Source: Buttiauxella agrestis ATCC 33320
Lineage (GTDB): Bacteria > Pseudomonadota > Gammaproteobacteria > Enterobacterales > Enterobacteriaceae
Length of the DNA: 64,000 nt
Assembly: GCA_024169445.1 (NCBI GenBank)
Contig: JALKFA010000001.1
Coordinates: 2,604,001-2,668,000 of the forward strand
Direction of reading: 5' to 3'
Made by a program: the position numbers and the translations under genes. This document shows, one piece after another, positions 1 to 8,005 of the stretch (positions are counted from its first letter, which is position 1; each line of letters begins with the position of its first letter). The notes below the pieces were generated by a model. It had not been told where the DNA came from, did not search any database, and saw only the letters and a program-made list of their open reading frames with translations.

Positions 1-558
1 AAGACATTTAAAGAGGCAGTGAATGGTCTTGATCCATATTCACATACTCATTTAGAGTTTCCGGAAAAACGGAAAAAATACTACAAACTGTTAGGTCCAG
101 GTCAATATTGGAAAAATTTACCAGTAAATCTTCAAATGGAAGCATTAGGTAAATCGTTTTATTCTGGTGGTGGTAAAACGGGTTTTCTAAGAAGACTCGC
201 TTGGGATAAGCCTGCTCCAACTTTAGTGACTCATCCAGCTATGCCAGCTACTGACTTAGCTCACCCGGAAGAATTACGACCTCTTTCAGTTGAAGAATAT
301 AAGCGTGTGCAGCAATTTCCAGAGGAATGGATCATTGAAGGTAAACTTCTTGATAAATATAAGCAATTGGGAAATGCGGTTCCAATCGGTCTAGGGTACG
401 CTGTCGGGCGGCATATACTGTCATTTGACCGAGGGATTAAAATTAAAAATATACCTGACTTTAAATATTCGCGATACAAAAACACATCAGACCAAAACCT
501 TGAAAGACAATTGGCAATGATTAACGGTGCTCAAACACCGTTGAGTATTGAAGTCTAA
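1..558 (+). CDS. DNA (cytosine-5-)methyltransferase, C-terminal part (5' end outside window)
   Basis: The reading frame is open from the first base, so the gene starts upstream of the window; about 185 C-terminal residues are present. It shows the late motifs of the C5-cytosine methyltransferase family: an [16 protein letters not shown] block (motif IX, near 193-240), then [20 protein letters not shown], and a motif X block [13 protein letters not shown] near 358-396. The catalytic PCQ and ENV motifs would lie outside the window. It is convergent with a restriction endonuclease gene 41 bases downstream, so it is most likely the protective methylase of a type II restriction-modification system that modifies the same site. 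The coding region is AT-rich compared with the backbone genes that follow, which suggests horizontal acquisition. The target sequence cannot be read from this part alone. Confidence 0.88.
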   Translation, partial: KTFKEAVNGLDPYSHTHLEFPEKRKKYYKLLGPGQYWKNLPVNLQMEALGKSFYSGGGKTGFLRRLAWDKPAPTLVTHPAMPATDLAHPEELRPLSVEEYKRVQQFPEEWIIEGKLLDKYKQLGNAVPIGLGYAVGRHILSFDRGIKIKNIPDFKYSRYKNTSDQNLERQLAMINGAQTPLSIEV

Positions 559-575
559 AAACTAAAACTATGAAA

Positions 576-593
576 AGGAGGCGTCAGCCTCCT
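576..593. terminator. Bidirectional terminator between convergent methylase and endonuclease genes
   Basis: A perfect 7-bp stem (AGGAGGC / GCCTCCT) with a 4-base loop GTCA fills most of the 41-base gap between the two stop codons. It is preceded by TGAAAA and followed by GTATTTT, so a short U-tract exists in both directions. Ending both convergent transcripts here fits a compact restriction-modification module. Confidence 0.7.
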
Positions 594-599
594 GTATTT

Positions 600-1367
600 T
601 CAGAGTGTATCGTTTCCGTATTGTCTTACCAGTTGTTGTAATTCATGGCTAACCGACTGTGCAATTTCAAGTACAGTATCATATGTACCTCTTCCACCTA
701 ATGTGTCCCAATAGTCTCGGCCAATAAGTACACATGGATCCCTGCGGAAATCAAATATCTTCATTGGTGGAGTCCAGCGATACAATTCGCGGCCTTCTCC
801 AAATGGATTGTAGTATAAACCAAAATACACATTAGAGTTTTGGTCGGCCAATTTTAATTTAAGTAAATCCCGTTTTGCTTCAGCAGTTTGATCGATATTC
901 GGTTTAACGGTTTTTATTGAGAAATAGTTAGCTTGACCATTACGTACGAAATATAAATCAGAAATAACTCTTTGTGTGTCTATTCTCTGTGATAAAGGAA
1001 GGCTACGAATGTAATTGACTTCATTATCCCAGTTTGGTAAGTGCCCAGCGGTATTTGAACGGGCTATATGAATATTATTTTCGATTGCAGCAAATTGTGA
1101 AGAGTCTAAAGATACGAGGGTTTGTTTCTGAGTTATTACATTCTCTGCGCCAGAGTACTGGGCAATATATGCAGATATTCTTTCAATTACTCTCTGACCA
1201 AAACTCGTACTAAAAGAACGCTCAAATCTACTCCAAAAAATAGCTTCCCTACTCAATAATGCCTCATGAAATGGCATACTTGTAGGTTCACCCTGTAACC
1301 TCACTAAGGTTCGCTGAACACAATCTCTGAATTCATCACGAACAAGAGTCACACATCTTTGATCCAT
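600..1367 (-). CDS. Type II restriction endonuclease, TdeIII-like
   Basis: This gene encodes a 255-residue protein. The central block SDLYFVRNGQANYFSIKTVKPN has the spacing of a PD-(D/E)xK nuclease core: an acidic residue after the first strand and an S-x-K near residue 150. It resembles the TdeIII family of type II endonucleases, whose characterised members cut GGNCC. The family call is from recognition of this block and is moderately sure; the cleavage site is inference. The adjacent convergent cytosine methylase supports a restriction role. No signal peptide or membrane segment is seen, as expected for a cytoplasmic enzyme. The ATG lies at 1365-1367. No controller (C) protein gene is visible between the two genes; one could lie upstream of the window. 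The AT-rich composition differs from ybjL and later genes. Confidence 0.75.
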   Translation of the reverse strand: MDQRCVTLVRDEFRDCVQRTLVRLQGEPTSMPFHEALLSREAIFWSRFERSFSTSFGQRVIERISAYIAQYSGAENVITQKQTLVSLDSSQFAAIENNIHIARSNTAGHLPNWDNEVNYIRSLPLSQRIDTQRVISDLYFVRNGQANYFSIKTVKPNIDQTAEAKRDLLKLKLADQNSNVYFGLYYNPFGEGRELYRWTPPMKIFDFRRDPCVLIGRDYWDTLGGRGTYDTVLEIAQSVSHELQQLVRQYGNDTL

Positions 1368-1735
1368 GGTTTACACCTGTGATTATATTATTGCTGGCTA
1401 TTTATTGTGTAGCCGGGGCTATTGCAAACTTGTCCGCGCAAAACCTTAAATCTAAGGATCTGTGTCCCTAAACGTTTGCAACAAGAAAGGTATGAAAATC
1501 CTCTGCCGCCATTGTGTCGCCACTGTTGAAGTAGGCGAGTCATAACAACATGAGTAGTAAGGGATAAAATACCAGACAATAAAAAACCCATCAACCTTGA
1601 ACCAAAGAGGCGGGGTTGATGGGCTCCACAAATTGGGGACATCAAAGAAAAGCAGTGGCACTAATTAAGACTTTGCCCAAGGTAAAAAGTTCGCAATGTC
1701 TTAAAAAAATCTTTTTTCTTTGTCTGCGGCACAGA
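1368..1735. other. Unassigned 368-base gap between the restriction gene and ybjL
   Basis: No convincing gene lies here. Two overlapping minus-strand frames (about 85 and 69 codons) have no recognisable domain and no good ribosome binding site. The stretch should hold the promoter of the endonuclease gene (reading left from 1367) and the 3' end of the ybjL transcript, for which a terminator is listed at 1581-1623. It is probably the junction between acquired DNA and the backbone, but I found no clear direct repeat or insertion sequence end. Confidence 0.5.
1581..1623 (-). terminator. Rho-independent terminator downstream of ybjL
   Basis: On the minus strand a perfect 10-bp stem (CCCATCAACC / GGTTGATGGG, arms at 1614-1623 and 1587-1596) is followed by a run of six T residues (1581-1586 complemented). 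It lies about 110 bases past the ybjL stop, in the correct orientation for that gene. The 17-base loop is larger than usual. Confidence 0.6.
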
Positions 1736-3418
1736 TCACAAACCAGGCCATATGATTACGATAAGCGTCCCGGCCAGGGTTAACAACACGTTAGCGATAG
1801 CGTAGGTTCCGGCGTAACCCAGTGCCGGGATGTTGCTGCGCGCGGTGTCGCTGATGATTTCCATTGCCGGTGCACAGGTACGTGCCCCCATCATTGCGCC
1901 AAACAGCAACGCGCGGTTCATACGTAAAACGTATGCTCCAAACAAGAAGCAGATCACTACCGGAACAAGGCTGACGATCAGCCCGGCAACCAGCATTTGC
2001 CCGCCAATCGCACCTAAACCGTTGCCAATGCCGCTGCCTGCGCTTAAACCGACACCCGCCATAAATACCATCAAGCCGAATTCTTTCACCATATTCAGCG
2101 CCCCTTGCGGGATGTAGCCGAAAGTAGGGTGGTTGGCTCGCAGGAAGCCCAGCATAATTCCGGCGAACAGTAAGCCTGCTGCATTACCTATGCCAAAGCT
2201 AAAGGAGCTGAACTGGAAGGTGATCATGCCGATCATCAAACCGATAATGAAGAAGGCACAGAAAGCGAGCAGGTCGGTAATTTGGCTGTGAATTGAGATA
2301 AAGCCGATACGTTCTGCCACGGTTTTCACGCGTCGGGCGTCACCGCTGACCTGTAAAACGTCGCCTTTGTTGAGCACGATATTGTCGTCAATCGGCATTT
2401 CAATTTGGCTACGGATAACGCGGTTGAGGAAGCAGCCATGATCGGTCAGCTTTAATTGGGCCAGTCGACGGCCAACGGCATTGTGGTTTTTCACCACAAT
2501 TTCTTCGGTGACGATGCGCATGTCCAGCAGGTCGCGGTCGAAAACTTCTTTACCGTTACGGAAACTTGGGTCGAGGCGGGAATGCGCATCCGGATAGCCT
2601 ACAAGCGAAATTTCATCGCCTTTTTGTAGTACTGCGTCACCATCCGGGTTTGCCAGAATGCCATTACGACGAATACGTTCAATGTAGCAACCGGTCTGGC
2701 GATAGATACCAAGTTCACGCAGATTTTTACCATCAGCCCAGGCGACCAGTTCAGAACCCACGCGGTAGGCTCGAATAACGGGCAGATAAACTTTGCGGGC
2801 GGCATCTGTATCTAACCCGCGTTCGCGAGCGATTTGCTGCGCGCTGGTTTGCAAATCCTGGTGCTGAAGTTTTGGTAAATAACGAGCGCCAACAATCAGG
2901 CTAACCAGGCCTATCAGATAAGTCAGGGCGTATCCGAGGCTCAGGTTATCCAGTGACGTGGCTAACTGGGCTCCGGCAACACCCGAATGGCGCAAAGTAT
3001 CACCCGCACCAACCAGCACCGGCGTGGAGGTCATCGAACCTGCGAGCATCCCGGCGGTCAGGCCGATATCCCAGCCAAAGAGTTTCCCCAAACCTAATGC
3101 CAGCAGCATGGCGCTGCCAACCATCACGAGGGCCAACATCAGATAATTTTTGCCATCGCGGAAGAAAATTGAAAAAAAGTTTGGCCCAGCTTCCACGCCG
3201 ACACAGAAAATGAACAGCATGAAACCCAAATTTAGGGCGTCAGTGTTAATCGAAAAATGTTGCTGGCCGAGTATTAAAGAGACCACTAAAACACCAATGG
3301 AATTACCCAGTTGGATAGAGCCAAGGCGTAATTTCCCCAGGCATAAGCCCAGGGTCAGAACAACAAATAATAACAGGATGTAATTCCCGCTTAACAAATC
3401 TGCGACGTTTATATTCAC
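1736..3418 (-). CDS. ybjL: Putative AspT/YidE-family transporter YbjL
   Basis: The 560-residue protein matches E. coli YbjL in length and sequence. It has two hydrophobic halves, each with about five membrane segments (roughly residues 5-175 and 380-560), flanking two TrkA-C/RCK_C-type cytosolic regulatory domains (roughly 205-290 and 295-375). The repeated halves carry the glycine-rich [17 protein letters not shown] and [15 protein letters not shown] signatures of the aspartate:alanine exchanger superfamily. It is an inner-membrane protein. The substrate is not established and none is implied by the neighbours. The gene is alone on its strand, with ybjM divergent, as in E. coli. A perfect palindrome at 3559-3578 lies upstream. 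Confidence 0.93.
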   Translation of the reverse strand: MNINVADLLSGNYILLLFVVLTLGLCLGKLRLGSIQLGNSIGVLVVSLILGQQHFSINTDALNLGFMLFIFCVGVEAGPNFFSIFFRDGKNYLMLALVMVGSAMLLALGLGKLFGWDIGLTAGMLAGSMTSTPVLVGAGDTLRHSGVAGAQLATSLDNLSLGYALTYLIGLVSLIVGARYLPKLQHQDLQTSAQQIARERGLDTDAARKVYLPVIRAYRVGSELVAWADGKNLRELGIYRQTGCYIERIRRNGILANPDGDAVLQKGDEISLVGYPDAHSRLDPSFRNGKEVFDRDLLDMRIVTEEIVVKNHNAVGRRLAQLKLTDHGCFLNRVIRSQIEMPIDDNIVLNKGDVLQVSGDARRVKTVAERIGFISIHSQITDLLAFCAFFIIGLMIGMITFQFSSFSFGIGNAAGLLFAGIMLGFLRANHPTFGYIPQGALNMVKEFGLMVFMAGVGLSAGSGIGNGLGAIGGQMLVAGLIVSLVPVVICFLFGAYVLRMNRALLFGAMMGARTCAPAMEIISDTARSNIPALGYAGTYAIANVLLTLAGTLIVIIWPGL

Positions 3419-3558
3419 GAAGGCTAACTTCTTGTTTACTAGTAACTTGTTGAAAGGGATGGTTTTTTGGTTTAAGGTTTCTACTAATGACGACGCAATT
3501 TGATGTATTTTCTTTGCATTAAAATATCCAGTGCGCAGACCTGATAATGGCCAGTAGT

Positions 3559-3578
3559 TTAATCTTTATAAAGATTAA
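3559..3578. promoter_or_regulatory. Perfect 20-bp palindrome upstream of ybjL, possible operator
   Basis: The two half-sites TTAATCTTTA and TAAAGATTAA are exact reverse complements with no spacer. The site lies about 140 bases before the ybjL start and about 200 before ybjM. Perfect palindromes of this size are typical of dimeric repressor sites, but I cannot name the regulator. Confidence 0.4.
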
Positions 3579-3699
3579 CGGCTAGTAAGAATATTATGCT
3601 AATTGCGCGATGTATTTTTTTAGCAAGGATTGCTGAAACTTATCTGACTCGGGCAGATTCTGCGTGCAGAACTGTAATTTTAAGTTCTATACCCGTTAG

Positions 3700-3739
3700 C
3701 ATTCAAGTTGCAGCCAACACCCATGCTGCTTGAAGGATG
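3700..3739. repeat. Intergenic palindromic repeat, copy 1
   Basis: An imperfect inverted repeat pairs a left arm containing TTCAAGTTGCAGC (3702-3714) with GCTGCTTGAAGGATG (3725-3739). The same TTCAAGCTGC...GCTTGAAGGAT unit occurs after amiD at 23118-23158, so it is a dispersed intergenic repeat and not gene-specific. Confidence 0.5.
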
Positions 3740-3775
3740 ACGGTATATAGGCGAGCGTCAGGAGGATGTTTGTTC

Positions 3776-4141
3776 ATGCGTGGACAACGTTGGTTTGGGG
3801 TCATTTGCTGCTTCGTGTTGTTTGTTGGCGTGTTTCTTTCTCAGAAATTAATGGCCGCCAACAGCTACCCGGGTGATAAGCACTCAGAGTGGGGAATGTT
3901 ATTTTTTATCCTGCCTGGTGTTATCGCTAGCGTGTTTTCCCGCCATGGCAGAGTGATCAAACCGCTGATGGGCGCAGTACTGGCTTCACCGCTTTGTCTG
4001 CTAATCATTCAATTTTGGTTGTCGCCAACGCGAACGTTCTGGCAAGAAATGGCCTGGATGTTTAGTGCTGTGTTTTGGTGTGCTCTTGGAGCTTTGTGCT
4101 ACTTGTTTTTACGTAGACTTCTCCGCCGTCAGCGGCGATAA
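3776..4141 (+). CDS. ybjM: Inner-membrane protein YbjM
   Basis: The 121-residue protein resembles E. coli YbjM. It has about four hydrophobic segments (residues 6-26, 40-52, 62-80 and 88-113) and a basic C-terminus LRRLLRRQRR. I chose ATG 3776 because it is preceded by AGGAGG at proper spacing and gives MRGQRWFGVICCF, matching the E. coli start region. A frame open further upstream overlaps the palindromic repeat and is unlikely to be translated. The function is unknown. It is convergent with grxA, with a shared terminator between them. Confidence 0.85.
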   Translation: MRGQRWFGVICCFVLFVGVFLSQKLMAANSYPGDKHSEWGMLFFILPGVIASVFSRHGRVIKPLMGAVLASPLCLLIIQFWLSPTRTFWQEMAWMFSAVFWCALGALCYLFLRRLLRRQRR

Positions 4142-4177
4142 AAAAACGGCTCGGTTGCTTAAACCGAGCCGTTTTTT
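4141..4177. terminator. Bidirectional terminator between ybjM and grxA
   Basis: A near-perfect 16-bp stem (arms 4141-4156 and 4162-4177, core ACGGCTCGGTT / AACCGAGCCGT) is flanked by A-runs on the left and T-runs on the right. It can therefore end both the ybjM and the grxA transcripts. Confidence 0.85.
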
Positions 4178-4189
4178 TTAGTTTGAGGC

Positions 4190-4462
4190 TTATTCTGCGT
4201 TCTGGAACAAACTCAGGTGTTCTTTCGCGTAAGCTTCGAAATCAGTGCAACCACCAATGTGTTTCTGGTCGAGGAAGATCTGTGGAACGGTTTCAACCGG
4301 TTTACCGACAGTTTTTTCCAGATCGGCTTTGCTGATGCCTTCTGCATGGATATCAACATAACGGAAGTTGAAGTCGTCACGCTCAGCGGTCAGTTTCTCA
4401 GCCAACTCTTTAGCACGAACGCAATATGGGCAGCCTGGGCGGCCAAAAATTACTGCAAACAT
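4190..4462 (-). CDS. grxA: Glutaredoxin 1
   Basis: The 90-residue thioredoxin-fold protein has the dithiol active site CPYC at residues 11-14, the cis-proline motif TVPQIF at 58-63 and the glutathione-binding GGCTDF at 70-75. It reduces disulfides such as those in ribonucleotide reductase and OxyR, using glutathione. It is a few residues longer than the 85-residue E. coli protein, with an extra C-terminal tail. It is divergent from ybjC-nfsA, as in E. coli. In E. coli the gene is activated by OxyR; I did not identify a clear OxyR site here. Confidence 0.96.
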   Translation of the reverse strand: MFAVIFGRPGCPYCVRAKELAEKLTAERDDFNFRYVDIHAEGISKADLEKTVGKPVETVPQIFLDQKHIGGCTDFEAYAKEHLSLFQNAE

Positions 4463-4643
4463 GGTATCTCCTTCATTTTTTATGGCCGAACGAAGCGGCG
4501 TATGGCATCTATAATGCCGCTAACTGTGATGAATGGGAAGAAGGTCTTGCCTGTTAGTCTGATACTCAGCACCTATATTGCGCGGACAAAACTGCTACCG
4601 GCCAGGGTATACTCAATCGATTATTGCCTATGGAGACAAGCGG

Positions 4644-4943
4644 ATGCGCTCACTTGGTGCTTTGCCGAAACCGGTGTTAGTCCTTGAAGTTATTGGTATC
4701 GCTTTTTTACTGCTTTCATATCTTTCCTTGAATGGTTACGTCGTGTTGCCCGCTCCCATAGGCAGTGCCACTGCGGCCATAGTCATGGTTTTCGTCGGCA
4801 TTGCGTTGATGATTCCAGCAGCAGCATTTATGGTGTGGGCGATGGCGCAGAATGTGGCACCGCTGCTGACTAAAGGCCAGCCACCCGTCGATAAATCTCT
4901 TTCAGAAAAGCCAAAGGATAAACGCAATGACGCCGACCATTGA
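4644..4943 (+). CDS. ybjC: Small membrane protein YbjC
   Basis: The 99-residue protein has two hydrophobic helices (about residues 11-30 and 42-68) and a polar C-terminus. It matches E. coli YbjC in place and pattern. I chose ATG 4644 (MRSLGALPKPVLVLEVIG) because it aligns with the E. coli start and has GGAGA upstream; the longer open frame runs into the grxA promoter region. The gene overlaps nfsA by 17 bases, so the two are co-transcribed and probably translationally coupled. In E. coli this operon belongs to the SoxS/MarA/Rob regulon. The function is unknown. Confidence 0.88.
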   Translation: MRSLGALPKPVLVLEVIGIAFLLLSYLSLNGYVVLPAPIGSATAAIVMVFVGIALMIPAAAFMVWAMAQNVAPLLTKGQPPVDKSLSEKPKDKRNDADH

Positions 4944-5649
4944 TCTGCTGCGTTCACACCGTTCCATTCGTCGTTTTACCGACGCTCCCATTACAGACGA
5001 ACAGCGTGCAGCCATTATTGCCAGCGCCCAGGCGGCTTCAAGTTCTAGTTTTTTGCAATGCAGTTCGATTATTCGCATTACCGATAAATCACTGCGTGAA
5101 CAGCTTGTTGCGCTGACGGGGGGGCAAAAACATGTGGCTCAAGCCGCAGAATTCTGGATATTTTGCGCCGACTTTAACCGCCATTTGCAAATCTGCCCTC
5201 AGGCACAGCTCGGTCTGGCAGAGCAATTACTGCTGGGAGTGGTGGATACCGCGCTACTTGCGCAAAACGCTTTTACTGCGGCGGAGTCTCTGGGTTTAGG
5301 CGGTGTCTATATCGGCGGTATTCGTAACAGTATCGAGACGGTGACCGAGCTATTAGCTTTGCCAAAGCATGTTCTGCCATTGTTTGGTTTGTGTCTGGGT
5401 TGGCCTGATGAAGATCATGACATCAAGCCTCGTATGCCTGCTGCGATGGTAGTGCATGAGAATAGTTATAAGCCCGTCGACGCCGAGGTATTGGCGCAGT
5501 ATGACGAAGAGATGGCGCAGTACTATCTTTCTCGCGGTAGCAATGCTCGCCGTGACACATGGAGTGATCATATTCGTCGCACCATCATTAAAGAAAACCG
5601 TCCTTTCATTCTCGATTATCTGCATAAGCAGGGTTGGGCAACGCGCTAA
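4927..5649 (+). CDS. nfsA: Oxygen-insensitive NADPH nitroreductase NfsA
   Basis: The 240-residue FMN-dependent flavoprotein closely matches E. coli NfsA. The N-terminal LLRSHRSIRRFTD holds the FMN-phosphate arginines, followed by ASSSSFLQCSSIIR, GLGGVYIGGIRN, and the C-terminal RRDTWSDHIRRTI that includes the NADPH-contacting arginine region. It performs two-electron reduction of nitroaromatics and quinones with NADPH in the cytoplasm. It overlaps ybjC. In E. coli rimK and ybjN follow in the same operon; here a hairpin and the xapABR genes lie between. Confidence 0.95.
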   Translation: MTPTIDLLRSHRSIRRFTDAPITDEQRAAIIASAQAASSSSFLQCSSIIRITDKSLREQLVALTGGQKHVAQAAEFWIFCADFNRHLQICPQAQLGLAEQLLLGVVDTALLAQNAFTAAESLGLGGVYIGGIRNSIETVTELLALPKHVLPLFGLCLGWPDEDHDIKPRMPAAMVVHENSYKPVDAEVLAQYDEEMAQYYLSRGSNARRDTWSDHIRRTIIKENRPFILDYLHKQGWATR

Positions 5650-5657
5650 ACTATCAA

Positions 5658-5677
5658 GCGGTGGCTCCCGCCACCGC
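5658..5677 (+). terminator. Hairpin after nfsA, possible terminator
   Basis: A perfect 8-bp GC-rich stem (GCGGTGGC / GCCACCGC) with loop TCCC starts nine bases after the nfsA stop. A weak T-stretch (ACATTTTTA) follows about 10 bases later. It may end or attenuate the ybjC-nfsA transcript before xapA. Confidence 0.5.
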
Positions 5678-5803
5678 CAATCAATACATTTTTACTATCA
5701 ATCACCCGCCTAAACGGTATTGGTGGTGCGTAGTCGCGAGTCGGTATAACAGAGCTAGCCACACTTTCTGTGATTATTTCGACACGATGACAAGGAACAC
5801 CCG

Positions 5804-6637
5804 ATGCCGATGACGACTCTTGATAACTCCCCGTTTTACGCCGCAGATATTATCCGTTCACGTATTAATGGCCTGGTGCCACGCGTGGCTTTCATTCTGG
5901 GATCCGGGCTTGGCGAATTGGCTGAGAAAATCGAACAACCAGTGGTATTCCCATACGACGAATTGCCTGGATTCCCGGTTAGTACGGTACACGGCCATGC
6001 TGGCGAATTAGTGGTTGGTACTCTCGCCGGTGTTCCCGTCGCTTGTATGAAAGGGCGGGGTCACTTTTACGAAGGACGTGGCATGTCTGTGATGACCAAT
6101 GCGATCCGTACCTTCAAATTGCTCGGTTGTGAAATCCTCTTCTCGACTAACGCGGCGGGTTCACTGCGCCCTGAAGTTGGCCCAGGTCAACTGGTTGCGC
6201 TTAACGACCACATTAATACCATGCCGGGTACGCCGACCGTTGGCCCTAACGATGACCGTTTCGGTGAGCGTTTCTTCTCTCTGGCGAACGCTTACGACGC
6301 TGATTACCGTGGCATTTTGCAGCATGTGGCTAAAGAGCAGGGCTTCCCACTCACTGAAGGGGTGTTTGTTTCCTATCCTGGCCCAAACTTTGAAACAGCA
6401 GCCGAAATTCGCATGATGCAAATCATTGGCGGTGATGTGGTGGGGATGTCAGTGGTGCCTGAAGTGATCAGTGCTCGCCATTGTGGCCTAAAAGTGGTGG
6501 CGGTTTCGGCAATCACTAACCTGGCTGAAGGCCTCGGCAGCGTACAGCTTTCCCACGCGCAGACTTTGGCGGCGGCAGCACTTTCGCGTCAGAACTTTAT
6601 CAATCTGATCTGCGGTTTCCTGGGCAAGCTCGCCTGA
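5804..6637 (+). CDS. xapA: Xanthosine phosphorylase (purine nucleoside phosphorylase II)
   Basis: The 277-residue protein has the same length as E. coli XapA and is nearly collinear with it. Family signatures in order are GSGLG (33-37, phosphate loop), STVHGHAGELVVG, KGRGHFYEG, NAAGSLRPEVG, YPGPNFETAAEIRMMQ (base and ribose contacts), GMSVVPEVISARH and SAITNLAEG. It cleaves xanthosine, inosine and guanosine with phosphate to a free base and ribose-1-phosphate in the cytoplasm. The ATG at 5804 follows AAGGA at about 7 bases. It heads an xapA-xapB-xapR run, with the transporter 28 bases downstream. In E. coli these genes lie at a distant locus and not next to nfsA. Confidence 0.93.
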   Translation: MPMTTLDNSPFYAADIIRSRINGLVPRVAFILGSGLGELAEKIEQPVVFPYDELPGFPVSTVHGHAGELVVGTLAGVPVACMKGRGHFYEGRGMSVMTNAIRTFKLLGCEILFSTNAAGSLRPEVGPGQLVALNDHINTMPGTPTVGPNDDRFGERFFSLANAYDADYRGILQHVAKEQGFPLTEGVFVSYPGPNFETAAEIRMMQIIGGDVVGMSVVPEVISARHCGLKVVAVSAITNLAEGLGSVQLSHAQTLAAAALSRQNFINLICGFLGKLA

Positions 6638-6665
6638 GGCCATTCCAACACACCGGGTAAAACAC

Positions 6666-7937
6666 ATGGCGATTAACTCTATGGCGATAAAACCTCGCTT
6701 GAAAATCATGTTGTTTTTGCAGTATTTCATTTGGGGAGCCTGGCTGGTCACGCTGGGTTCATACATGATTAACACCCTCGGGTTCCGGGGCGCTGATGTG
6801 GGCATGGTCTACAGTACCAAAGGTATTGCTGCACTGTTAATGCCGGGGATTGTCGGCATTATTGCCGATAAATGGCTGCCTGCGAATCGTGTGTATGCTC
6901 TCTGCCACCTGGTGTGTGCGGCAATGTTGGCCTGGGCGGCCAGCATTAACCAGCCGGGGCTGATGTTTTGGGTGATGCTGGGTAATGCGATGGCATTTAT
7001 GCCAACGATTGCACTGTCGAATACCATCTCTTATGCCAGTCTCGAAAAGGCAGGGCTGGATACCGTCAGCCATTTCCCGCCGATCCGCGTATTTGGCACC
7101 ATCGGTTTTATTGCCGCGATGTGGACTGTCAGCCTGATGCGCTTCGAGCTCAGTAATCTCCAGTTATATATTGCTGCGGGCGCTTCTCTGGCGCTGGCTT
7201 TGTATTCACTGACTTTGCCAACTATTCCAGTGGTGAAGGGCGGCGTATCTCGCACGTGGGTGAGCCGCCTGGGGTTAGATGCGTTTGTGTTGTTCAAAAA
7301 CCCGCGCATGGCCGTTTTCTTCCTATTTGCCATGTTGTTAGGTGCGGTTTTGCAAATAACCAATACCTTTGGCAATCCGTTCCTGCATGATTTTGCTCGC
7401 CAGCCTGAATTTGCCAATAGCTTTGTGGTGCAATATCCATCGATTCTGCTGTCTGTTTCTCAAATGTCCGAAGTGGCGTTTATCCTCACCATCCCATTTT
7501 TCCTGCGTCGCTTTGGTATCAAGCAAGTGATGTTGATGAGTATGGTGGCATGGGTGTTGCGCTTTGCACTTTTTGCCTGGGGCGACCCATCAGCGTTTGG
7601 CTTTGTGTTACTGCTGCTCTCGATGGTGGTATACGGTTGTGCCTTCGATTTCTTCAATATTTCCGGTTCGGTCTTTGTGGAACAAGAAGTGGATTCGCGT
7701 ATTCGAGCCAGTGCTCAAGGGCTGTTCATGACGATGGTTAACGGGATTGGCGCATACGTGGGCGCGATTCTTAGCGGCTACGTGGTGGATTACTTCAGCG
7801 TGGACGGTGTGAAAGACTGGACGACCATTTGGCTAGTCTTCGCCGGATATGCGTTGGTGCTGGCGATTATTTTTCACTTTAGTTTCCAGTATCGCCACAC
7901 GCCTTCGCTTAAGGCTTCGGCACCGCTCGCACATTAA
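6666..7937 (+). CDS. xapB: Xanthosine permease, nucleoside:H+ symporter family
   Basis: The 423-residue integral membrane protein has about 12 hydrophobic segments and belongs to the nucleoside:proton symporter branch of the major facilitator superfamily (NupG/XapB). FLQYFIWGAWLVTLGSYMINTL at the N-terminus and FVEQEVDSRIRASAQGLFMTMVNGIGAYVGAILSG near residues 337-370 match E. coli XapB closely. It imports xanthosine and other nucleosides for XapA. Alternative start codons exist at 6666 and 6681; the first was taken. It is 28 bases after xapA and 68 bases before xapR, so all three are probably co-transcribed. Confidence 0.92.
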   Translation: MAINSMAIKPRLKIMLFLQYFIWGAWLVTLGSYMINTLGFRGADVGMVYSTKGIAALLMPGIVGIIADKWLPANRVYALCHLVCAAMLAWAASINQPGLMFWVMLGNAMAFMPTIALSNTISYASLEKAGLDTVSHFPPIRVFGTIGFIAAMWTVSLMRFELSNLQLYIAAGASLALALYSLTLPTIPVVKGGVSRTWVSRLGLDAFVLFKNPRMAVFFLFAMLLGAVLQITNTFGNPFLHDFARQPEFANSFVVQYPSILLSVSQMSEVAFILTIPFFLRRFGIKQVMLMSMVAWVLRFALFAWGDPSAFGFVLLLLSMVVYGCAFDFFNISGSVFVEQEVDSRIRASAQGLFMTMVNGIGAYVGAILSGYVVDYFSVDGVKDWTTIWLVFAGYALVLAIIFHFSFQYRHTPSLKASAPLAH

Positions 7938-8005
7938 GCGTCGGCTGGATTACAGCGCGTGGCAGGAGTGATAACTTATGGGGCTGCCAGAGCATAGGGA
8001 GCCTC

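Larger units (their letters stand above)
3419..3775. other. Divergent ybjL-ybjM intergenic region
   Basis: This AT-rich stretch of about 360 bases separates two divergent genes and should hold both promoters. It contains a perfect 20-bp palindrome (3559-3578) and an imperfect inverted repeat (3700-3739) that recurs elsewhere in the window. The ybjM ribosome binding site AGGAGG lies just before its ATG. No RNA gene is recognised. Confidence 0.6.

Noticed and set aside
1388-1661. Two overlapping minus-strand frames of 85 and 69 codons between the endonuclease gene and ybjL.
   Set aside because: They lack domain signal and a good ribosome binding site, and they cross the ybjL terminator hairpin.
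4463-4643. A SoxS/MarA box upstream of ybjC and an OxyR site for grxA.
   Set aside because: These are expected from E. coli, but no sequence in the gap matched the consensus spacing well enough to report.
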